DNA of 64,000 nt. Origin: Ramlibacter montanisoli. GTDB taxonomy: Bacteria; Pseudomonadota; Gammaproteobacteria; Burkholderiales; Burkholderiaceae_C. A program made the position numbers and the translations under genes. The first letter of the stretch is position 1. Each line of letters opens with the position of its first letter. The stretch is from NCBI RefSeq assembly GCF_013087525.1, contig NZ_JABFCS010000001.1, positions 2,976,001 through 3,040,000 on the forward strand. The letters run 5' to 3'. Of this stretch, positions 54,984 through 64,000 are shown piece by piece. Below the pieces are notes generated by a model that saw only the letters and a list, made by a program, of their open reading frames with translations, was not told the DNA's origin and searched no databases.

Positions 54984-56309
54984 ATGAGCGAGGACTTGCA
55001 GCGGGCCACCTATTCCACGCCACCGCGCGCGATGCTGGAAACGACCACGCAGCGCGTGCGGCATTGGGCGTCGGACGCCGTGCTGCGGCCCCTCGTGGAG
55101 CCCGTGCTGCATCCCTCGCAATGGCGCATCCGCGCCCTCGGCTTCACCACCATGCTGGGGCACCCGCTGTTCTGGGCGGTGTGGGAGCTGTGGCTGCCGC
55201 AGCCGCACGAGGACCTGTTCCTGCGCCTGCTGATGGCGATGCTGGGCCTCAGCCTGCTGGTGATCCCGGGGTCACCGCGTCCCCCGAGCCGGGGCTCCGC
55301 CCTGATCTTCTCGGCGGTCTTCTGGATCACGCTGCCCTGGTTCTTCTCCTGGATGTATTTCTGCAACGGCGGCAACCCGGTCTGGCTGGCCAGCATGGGC
55401 GCGATGCTGCTGATCTACTACCACCTGACCGACTGGCGCCTGGCCACCGTGGGCTCGGCCAGCGGCCTGCTGGTGGCCTGGCTGATGTTCCAGGCCATCG
55501 GCCCGCAGGCCCCGCCGATCGGCTTCGAAACCGGCGCCGCCAACGCGGTCGTCCTGGGCTTCTGCTGGTCCATGGGGCTGATCCTGGGCCTGTCCTCGTC
55601 CAACCTGCGGCGCGAGCAGCTCAATTACACGCTGGGCACGATGGGGATCATGGCGCATGAACTGCGCACGCCGCTGGCGACCATGCAGCTGATCGCCGAG
55701 GCGGTGCGCAACGAGGCGCCGCAGCACGGCGGCGAAAGCGGCGAGCGCCTGCAGCAGCTGGGGCACCGCCTGAACCACCTGGTGCGCAACATGAACCACC
55801 AGATCGACATGCAGATCACCAACGCGCGCCTGATGCGGCTGGCCGGCGCGCGCGAGCGCATCTCGGCTGCCGAACTGGTGCGCGCCGCCGTGAACGACTT
55901 CCCCTACCGCAACTCGCGCGAGCGCCAGGCCGTGACGGTGCGCGTGTACCACGACTTCCACTTCCTGGGCTCGCGCCAGATGTTCGCGCAGGTGGTCGAC
56001 AACCTGACCAAGAACGCGCTGCGCTCGCTGGCCGCCGCCTCGTCCGCGCCGGTGGCGGGCGACCTGCTGATCGAGGTGGGCGCGCAGGGCGCGCGCGGGC
56101 GCATCGTGTTCACCGACAACGGCGTGGGCATGGACGCGGAACTGCGCAAGCGCATCTTCCAGCCCTTCTTCTCCACCGACCGCGGCACCGGCCACGGCCT
56201 CGGGCTGGCCTTCTGCCAGCGCGTGGTGCAGGCGGCGCACGGCTCCATCCGGGTCAAGTCCACACCGCACCAGGGTGCGGTGTTCACCATCGAACTGCCG
56301 GCCGCCTGA
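54984..56309 (+). CDS. Alpha-hydroxyketone quorum-sensing sensor kinase (CqsS/LqsS-like)
   Basis: 441 residues. Six membrane helices in the first 205 residues, including FTTMLGHPLFWAVWELWLPQPHEDL, which resembles the sensory domain of CqsS/LqsS kinases. The H-box is MAHELRTPLATM (His225), the N-box VVDNLTKNALR, and the G-boxes DNGVGMD and GTGHGLGLAF. There is no attached receiver, unlike Vibrio CqsS, so the adjacent LqsR-like regulator is the likely partner. It starts at the ATG 54984 and ends 21 bases before that gene. Intact. Confidence 0.85.
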   Translation: MSEDLQRATYSTPPRAMLETTTQRVRHWASDAVLRPLVEPVLHPSQWRIRALGFTTMLGHPLFWAVWELWLPQPHEDLFLRLLMAMLGLSLLVIPGSPRPPSRGSALIFSAVFWITLPWFFSWMYFCNGGNPVWLASMGAMLLIYYHLTDWRLATVGSASGLLVAWLMFQAIGPQAPPIGFETGAANAVVLGFCWSMGLILGLSSSNLRREQLNYTLGTMGIMAHELRTPLATMQLIAEAVRNEAPQHGGESGERLQQLGHRLNHLVRNMNHQIDMQITNARLMRLAGARERISAAELVRAAVNDFPYRNSRERQAVTVRVYHDFHFLGSRQMFAQVVDNLTKNALRSLAAASSAPVAGDLLIEVGAQGARGRIVFTDNGVGMDAELRKRIFQPFFSTDRGTGHGLGLAFCQRVVQAAHGSIRVKSTPHQGAVFTIELPAA

Positions 56310-56330
56310 GAGAATGCGCCGGCACACGAC

Positions 56331-57307
56331 ATGACCTTCCCCTGTTCCACCGGCCCGGCACCGTCGTCTTCCTCGACGACGACCCGGACTACCTCGAAAT
56401 GCTGGCGCTGGTGCTGCCACGCCACTGGCACCTGCGGCTGTTCCTGCGCCCCACCGACTGCATCTCCCACCTGCTGCAGGAGCCGCCCTTCTGGGAGGCC
56501 GACGCCTGGAACCAGCAGCAGCTGATCGGCCTGTGGCGCGAGGGCAAGCCGCTGATCCCTCAGATCCTGGCCTACTGGTCGCGCTACACGGAGCGCTACG
56601 CGCTGTCGCGCGTGTGCGTGGTGGACTTCTCCATGCCCGGCATGGACGGCCTGCAGGTGCTCTCCGAGCTCGCCGACTGGCCGGGTGCGCGCGTGCTGCT
56701 CACCGGCCAGGCCGACGAGCAGGTGGCGGTGCGCGCCTTCAACCGCGGCCTGATCGACCAGTTCATCCCCAAGCAGACGCAGGACATCTCGCGCCGCCTG
56801 ATCGAGGCGGTGGAGCACCTGCTGTTCAGCTCGCACGCGCGCCATGCGCAGATGTGGCGCAGCACGCTCACCCAGGAGCAGAGCGCGCTGCTGCGCAATC
56901 CGGGCGTGGATGCGTGGCTGACCAACTTCTGCCTGAAGCACTGGGTGGAACACGTGGTGATCGGCGCGCCCTTCGGCGTGCTGGGCATGGATGCCGCGGG
57001 CAAGGTGGCGTGGCTGCAGCTGGAAACCCGCCAGGGACTGCAGGCGCTGGCCGAACTCGCCGAGCTGGCGGGCGTCGCCGGGGCCGACCTGGAGGAGATC
57101 CGCGCCGGCACGCGGCTGGCCGACATCGAGCTGCGCCAGGCGCTGTCCTCCAGCCACCCGGTCTCGCTGATGAATGCCTTCGCCGTCGGCGAGCCGGGCG
57201 GCCTGCTGGGCGCCGTCTTCGCGGTCGAAACACGCAACGGGCCCGACCCGGAGAACAGCTACAGCCGCTGGCTGGCGCGCCAGCCCAAGCGGCACGTGCA
57301 GGACTAG
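56331..57307 (+). CDS. LqsR-like response regulator (frame broken in its first codons)
   Basis: 325 residues after correction. TVVFLDDDPDYLEMLAL with the acidic cluster D16-D18, then an insert of about 50 residues before VCVVDFSMPGMDGLQVL (phospho-acceptor D99), LLTGQADE (Thr) and FIPKQTQD (Lys). The C-terminal 190 residues hold no known DNA-binding domain. The C4 run 56339-56342 lacks one base; adding it gives MTFPLFHRPGTVVFLDDDP. The insert and lack of an output domain match LqsR/JqsR regulators. Cytoplasmic. Confidence 0.84.
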
Positions 57308-58566
57308 GCGGCTGCGCCGGCGCCCCGCAGCCGGCGCGCGATGCCCCAGTCCCAGGGCTTCACCACCGGCGCGAGCTCGCGCGCGACCGCTTCCACGTGG
57401 CCCAGCTCCGCATCGGTCAGGCCTGCGTTGAGCGTCAGCCGCACCATCGCCCGGTTGCGGCTGGTGGCGGGCGCGCAGAACACCGCCCCGACCACGCCGC
57501 GCTGTTCCAGCGCATCGCGCAGGGCCAGCGTGTCGGCCTCGGGGCCGGCTTCCAGCGAGATGATCTGTTCGCTGCCATGCTGGATCGGGTAGCCGGCCTC
57601 GGCCAGCGACGCGCGCAGGCGCACGGTGTTGCGCCGCAGCCGCAAGCGCGCGTCGTCGCTGTCGCGCACCACGTCCAGCGTCGCCACCAGCCCCGCGATC
57701 TCGTGCGGCAGCAGGCACGAGCTGAACACGCTGGGGTAGCTGTGGCACATCAGGTAGTGCCGCAGTTCGTCGGGCATGGTGAAGAAGCCCGCGCGCCCGG
57801 CGAAGGCCTTGGCCAGGCTGGCGGTGATGAAGTGGACGCGGTGCGAGAGCCCCAGCTGCGCGCACAGGCCGCGGCCCTGCGGGCCGTGCGTGCCGAGCGA
57901 ATGCGATTCGTCCACCAGCACCATGCAGCCGTGCGCCTCGGCCGCCTCGACCATCGCCTGCAGGGGGCACAGCGCGCCGGTCGTGCTGTACACCGAATCG
58001 ACGATCAGCAAGCCGGGCCCATGGCGCGCCGCCATCTTCGCGAAGTGCCCCGGGTCGTTGTGGCGGAAGGGATGCGCGGTGGCACCGGCGGCGCGCACGC
58101 CTTCCCACAGGGACATGTGCGCGAGGCTGTCGACGTACACCGGGGTCTGCGGGTCGGCGACCACCTGGATCAGGCCGAGGTTCGCGGTGTAACCCGACTG
58201 GCACAGCAGCGCGCCCTGCTTGCCGACGAAGCCGGCCAGCAGCGACTCGAGCGCCGCGTGCGGGCTTCCGTCCAGCTGGAACACGCCCGACTGCACGACG
58301 AAGTCGGTGTTGCTGCGCAGGGCCGCGACCTGTGCTGCGACGATCGCCTCGTGCCCGGTGACGGCCAGGTAGTCGTTGCCGTCGAGGCGCACCGCGTCCG
58401 GCCCCGGCACGCTGCCGTGGGTGACGAAGCGCCGTCCCCACTCGTTTTCGAAGCGCGCGCGGAATTCGCGCTCGATGCGGGCGCGCAAGTGTTGCGACAG
58501 CCCCGGTTCGGTTGGTTTCGGCGCGCTGGCGGCGCCCTTCGTGATGTTCTTGGCAACGACTTCCAT
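57304..58566 (-). CDS. Alpha-hydroxyketone autoinducer synthase (CqsA/LqsA family)
   Basis: 420 residues from the ATG at 58566, chosen because GAGGAG sits six bases ahead; an upstream start at 58626 would not match the family. A PLP-dependent fold: PLP lysine K253 in TASLAKAFAGRAG, VDESHSLGTHG (218-228, with the PLP-ring Asp), AHMSLWEGVRAAGATAHPFRHN and DSVYSTTGALCPL. These match CqsA and LqsA closely and separate it from KBL/AONS enzymes. It would make an alpha-hydroxyketone signal from an acyl-CoA and an amino acid. Convergent with the regulator gene, overlapping by four bases. Confidence 0.94.
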   Translation of the reverse strand: MEVVAKNITKGAASAPKPTEPGLSQHLRARIEREFRARFENEWGRRFVTHGSVPGPDAVRLDGNDYLAVTGHEAIVAAQVAALRSNTDFVVQSGVFQLDGSPHAALESLLAGFVGKQGALLCQSGYTANLGLIQVVADPQTPVYVDSLAHMSLWEGVRAAGATAHPFRHNDPGHFAKMAARHGPGLLIVDSVYSTTGALCPLQAMVEAAEAHGCMVLVDESHSLGTHGPQGRGLCAQLGLSHRVHFITASLAKAFAGRAGFFTMPDELRHYLMCHSYPSVFSSCLLPHEIAGLVATLDVVRDSDDARLRLRRNTVRLRASLAEAGYPIQHGSEQIISLEAGPEADTLALRDALEQRGVVGAVFCAPATSRNRAMVRLTLNAGLTDAELGHVEAVARELAPVVKPWDWGIARRLRGAGAAA

Positions 58567-58572
58567 GGACAA

Positions 58573-58588
58573 CTCCTCACAAGAGGAG
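58573..58588 (-). promoter_or_regulatory. Shine-Dalgarno-sequestering hairpin before the synthase gene
   Basis: On the coding strand CTCCTC-TTGT-GAGGAG folds into a 6-bp stem, and its right arm GAGGAG is the Shine-Dalgarno six bases before the ATG. Such a fold would lower translation until opened. It suggests post-transcriptional control of the synthase; inference. Confidence 0.5.
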
Positions 58589-58625
58589 ACCATTGAAGAG
58601 AAGTTGTTCCGTCCAGGCATCGCCA

Positions 58626-58647
58626 CCCCTGTCAGACCTGACAGGGG
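58626..58647. promoter_or_regulatory. Lux-box-like perfect palindrome upstream of the synthase
   Basis: Ten-base arms CCCCTGTCAG and CTGACAGGGG around AC, a perfect inverted repeat with the CT-N12-AG layout of LuxR-type sites (CTGTCAGACCTGACAG in its core). It lies 60 bases before the synthase start and 50 after the secA stop. The LuxR-type protein encoded at 54260 is the natural candidate binder. Not followed by a T-run, so not a typical terminator. Confidence 0.55.
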
Positions 58648-58696
58648 GACTTACACCAAGTGCCTCATCCTTAGGGAAATGGCTTAAGCGGAAGCT

Positions 58697-61489
<2,793 letters not shown>

Positions 61490-61655
61490 GGGCGCGGTTG
61501 TCGTCTCGGGCCGGCGCGGAGCCGGTCGGACAGCGCAGTCCTTTTGTTGTTCAGCTGGATCAGGTGGAGCCGCGACGCGCCTTTCGCAAGGTCACGAAGG
61601 CAGGGGCGGCCAAACCGGGGATTTTAACTGTGCAGGCCGCCGCGCGGGTTCCACG

Positions 61656-61680
61656 AAAAAGGCCCCGCGTCGCGGGGCCC
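61656..61680 (-). terminator. Rho-independent terminator downstream of the M23 peptidase gene
   Basis: Read leftward, a GGCCCCGCG-ACG-CGGGGCC hairpin is directly followed by five T (61660-61656). It lies 19 bases after the peptidase stop and upstream of secA, which therefore likely has its own promoter in the 61490-61655 gap. That gap holds no other gene. Confidence 0.75.
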
Positions 61681-61698
61681 TTTGCCGGGGAATCCGCC

Positions 61699-62651
61699 TC
61701 AGCGCGGCCGCGCTCGCGCGTCGGCCAGTTCGGCCACGGTCTGGCTGTTGGCGGCCAGGAAGCGCCGGGGTCCTGCGGCACGCCCTGCACCAGCACCTCG
61801 AAGTGCAGGTGCGGGCCGGTGGAGCGGCCGGTGCTGCCCACCAGGGCCAGCTTCTGGCCGCGCTTGACCAGGTCGCCCTTCTTCACCAGCAGGCGCGAGG
61901 CGTGGGCATAGCGGGTGATCAGGTTGTTGCCATGGTCGACCTCGACCATGTTGCCGTAGGCGGCGTGCAGTTCGGAGGCGACCACCACGCCGCCGGCGGC
62001 GGACAGGATGGGGGTGCCGGGTTCGGCCTGGAAGTCCAGCCCGGTGTGCAGGGCGGAGCGGCCGGTGAAGGGGTCGATGCGCCAGCCGAAGGGCGAGCCC
62101 ACGTGCCCTGCGTGGATCGGGTTCTGCGTGGGCACCATCATCTTCTTCAGGCGCTGGTCGATCAGGCGCGATTCCATCACCGTCAGCAGGTCGGTGCGCT
62201 CGCCGGTGAGCTGCTCCAGGTCGTTCAGCGTCGCCTGCAGTTCCTGCAGCGTCAGCGAACGGCCTTCCACCAGCACGCCGCCCCGGCCGGCGATGCCGGC
62301 GACCTTGATCTCGTTGGAATTCACGCCGGCCAGCCCGCCGACGCGCTCGCCCAGGGCTTCCAGCTGCTGCATCTTGGCCTGCATCTCGCCCAGCTTGCGG
62401 GCCATGGCATCCAGGTTCTCGCGCATGAAGCGGTCACGTTGCTCGAACTCGTCCTGCACCACGAAGCGCACCAGGGTGCCTACCACCGGCCAGCGCTCCC
62501 GCGCGCCCTTGAGGAAGACCCAGTGGTACAGGCCGGCGGCCATCAGCATCAGAACCAGCGAGAGCGTCACCAGCGCAAGCACGAGCTTGGTGCCGCTCAG
62601 GTGGACCGCGCGGCTCTTGGCCAGCCAGGCATCCGTGATAATGAAATGCAC
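61699..62651 (-). CDS. M23 family murein endopeptidase (frame broken once)
   Basis: 317 residues after correction, from a GTG at 62651. One membrane helix (about 20-45), a coiled-coil segment (DRFMRENLDAMARKLGEMQ), then the LytM domain with GSPFGWRIDPFTGRSALHTGLDF (His and Asp) and GPHLHFEVLV (His). The G4 run 61767-61770 lacks one base; corrected, it reads QDPRRFLAANSQTVAEL and stops at 61699. Membrane-anchored peptidoglycan hydrolase or regulator. Start codon overlaps the divergent DciA gene. Confidence 0.87.
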
Positions 62652-62993
62652 TTCCCAACCCCCTCTTCCGTCCCGTTGTCCTCACCGACCCGCCGCCATC
62701 ACCCGGTCCTCCTGCACGAGGCCGCCGAGGAATCGCCGACCTTCGCCCGGCTGGCGCAGCTGGTGCGCGAATCCGGTGAACGCCTGCGGGCGATCGAGTC
62801 GTCCATCCCTGCGCCACTGCGTGCTTCCATCCGGCCGGGGCCCATCGAGGGGACCACCTGGTGCCTTCTGGTCGACAGCGCGGCGGCGGCTGCGAAGCTT
62901 CGTCAGTTGCTACCTTTATTGCAGCAAAAGCTCTGCAGCCACGGTTGGGAGGTTACTTCCATCCGCCTCAAGCTGGGAAGCCACAAGACGTAA
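62646..62993 (+). CDS. DciA/DUF721 family protein, helicase-loader-like
   Basis: 115 residues from the ATG at 62646. [26 protein letters not shown] is followed by a compact fold ending [19 protein letters not shown], the DUF721 pattern. DciA proteins load the replicative helicase in bacteria lacking DnaC. The first codon ATG CAC is the reverse complement of the GTG CAT start of the divergent M23 gene, so the two genes overlap by six bases. Start choice is uncertain. Convergent overlap with the chemoreceptor at its end. Confidence 0.72.
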   Translation: MHFPTPSSVPLSSPTRRHHPVLLHEAAEESPTFARLAQLVRESGERLRAIESSIPAPLRASIRPGPIEGTTWCLLVDSAAAAAKLRQLLPLLQQKLCSHGWEVTSIRLKLGSHKT

Positions 62994-64000
62994 GCCGCGG
63001 TCCCGCCTGTCCCGGCGGTTGACACCGGTCGTCGCGGAGCTGCCGCCGGTCCGCGACGCGCAGCCGGTTGTCCGGCACGGGCAGCAGCGCGGGCCCCTGC
63101 GCCTCGAGCCGGAAGCGCGACACGGTGCGCAGCAGCGAGGCCGCCTCCTCCTTCATGGACTCGGTCGCGGCGGCGGCCTCCTCCACCAGCGCCGCGTTCT
63201 GCTGCACCACCTGGTCCATCTGCACCATGGCGACGTTCACCTGCTCGATGCCGGTGCTCTGCTCGCGGCTGGCCGCCGCGATCTCCGCCACCAGCGCGGC
63301 GACGTCGTCGACCGAGCGGCGCAGTTCGGCGATGGTGTCGCCGGCGGCGGCCACCTGTTCGCGGCCGGTGCGCACGTCGCCCGAGGACGCGGCGATCAGT
63401 CCCTTGATCTCCCGCGCCGCCTCGGCGCTGCGCTGCGCGAGCACCCGCACCTCGGAGGCCACGACGGCGAAGCCGCGCCCATGCGCCCCCGCGCGCGCCG
63501 CCTCGACGGCGGCATTCAGGGCGAGGATGTTGGTCTGGAAGGCGATGCCGTCGATCACCGAGGTGATCTCCTGGATGCGCGCGGACGAGGACGAGATCGC
63601 GCCCATGGTCGCGACCACGCCGCCGACGACCGCCGCGCCCTTGCCCGCGACGTCGGATGCCGTGCGCGCGAGCTCGCTCGCGGCGCGCGCGTTCTCGGCA
63701 TTCTGCGAAACGGTGGCCGTCAGTTCCTCCATCGAGCTGGCCGTCTCCTCCAGGGTGCTGGCCTGTTCCTCGGTGCGCTGCGAGAGGTCCACGTTGCCCT
63801 GCGCGATCTGGCCGCTGGAGTCCGACACCTGGCGCGCGCCGCGCGTGACCTCGGCCAGCAGCGCGCGCAGCCGCTCCACCATCCCGGCCAGCGCGCGCTG
63901 CAGCTGCGCGATCTCGTCGCCGCCCTCGGCCTGCAGCTGCACGGTGAGGTCGCCGTCCGCGACCCGCTCGGCCAGGTGCACGGCGACGCGGATGCGCCGG
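62968..64000 (-). CDS. Methyl-accepting chemotaxis protein, N-terminus cut off by the window edge
   Basis: At least 344 residues are visible, with the reading frame open to the right edge. A HAMP end ([21 protein letters not shown]) precedes the long helical signalling domain. The hairpin tip [23 protein letters not shown] with [18 protein letters not shown] is the hallmark contact site for CheA/CheW. The last 40 residues are Arg-rich and extend past the family end, overlapping DciA by 26 bases. The ligand-binding part lies outside the window. Confidence 0.93.
   Translation of the reverse strand, partial: RRIRVAVHLAERVADGDLTVQLQAEGGDEIAQLQRALAGMVERLRALLAEVTRGARQVSDSSGQIAQGNVDLSQRTEEQASTLEETASSMEELTATVSQNAENARAASELARTASDVAGKGAAVVGGVVATMGAISSSSARIQEITSVIDGIAFQTNILALNAAVEAARAGAHGRGFAVVASEVRVLAQRSAEAAREIKGLIAASSGDVRTGREQVAAAGDTIAELRRSVDDVAALVAEIAAASREQSTGIEQVNVAMVQMDQVVQQNAALVEEAAAATESMKEEAASLLRTVSRFRLEAQGPALLPVPDNRLRVADRRQLRDDRCQPPGQAGPRLTSCGFPA

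Noticed and set aside
58626..58647. The palindrome as the secA terminator
   Set aside because: No T-run follows in either direction; a regulatory site fits better, though a terminator role is not excluded.

Overview
The window is GC-rich DNA (roughly two thirds or more G+C by eye) with tightly packed, often start/stop-overlapping genes. Gene content points to a betaproteobacterium of the Burkholderiales, most likely a Comamonadaceae member of the Ramlibacter/Variovorax type. The pointers are the argB and slmA neighbourhood, secA next to an M23 peptidase and a DciA/DUF721 gene, polyhydroxyalkanoate granule proteins, a TRAP transporter and a type III pantothenate kinase. This is inference from gene content; no rRNA or tRNA gene was seen.

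Layout. 1-0.7 kb: end of a PAS-domain sensor. 0.75-9.7 kb: a sugar-acid catabolic island (FAH-family hydrolase, two SDR dehydrogenases, FadR-type GntR regulator, TRAP transporter DctPQM, UxaA-family dehydratase, Ldh-family dehydrogenase). 9.7-16.2 kb: two small secreted paralogues, a PdeM-like phosphoesterase, SlmA, a two-component pair, ArgB and a WecA-like sugar-phosphate transferase. 16.3-36.1 kb: a surface-polysaccharide locus that makes GDP-L-fucose (gmd, fcl) and dTDP-L-rhamnose (rfbBDAC). It carries glycosyltransferases including a GT11 fucosyltransferase, methyltransferases, an ABC-2 exporter (Wzm/Wzt type) and an acyltransferase.

36.2-44.5 kb: a neutral-lipid and storage-granule cluster. 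It holds a two-domain fatty acyl-CoA reductase, a phasin, a patatin lipase, a TetR regulator, a TPR protein, a hemerythrin, a wax ester synthase/DGAT, an acyl-CoA-binding protein and a PHA-system protein. An unusual array of nested hairpins lies between the wax synthase and acyl-CoA-binding protein genes. 44.5-53.3 kb: a lipoprotein aminopeptidase, a molybdopterin oxidoreductase, an ABC solute-binding protein, ArgE, an M20 amidohydrolase, a DUF2817 hydrolase and CoaX. 53.3-58.6 kb: a coiled-coil protein, a LuxR-type regulator and an alpha-hydroxyketone quorum-sensing set (CqsS/LqsS-like kinase, LqsR-like regulator, CqsA/LqsA-like synthase). A lux-box-like palindrome lies upstream of the synthase. 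58.7-64 kb: SecA, an M23 peptidase, DciA and a chemotaxis receptor cut by the right edge.

Reading caution. About 25 otherwise well-conserved genes change frame by one base (occasionally two), nearly always at a G/C run of four to six or a GC dinucleotide run. They include coaX, which is normally essential. I treat these as probable sequencing indels and annotate the whole gene across the break, giving the position of each. The first 13 kb appears free of them.
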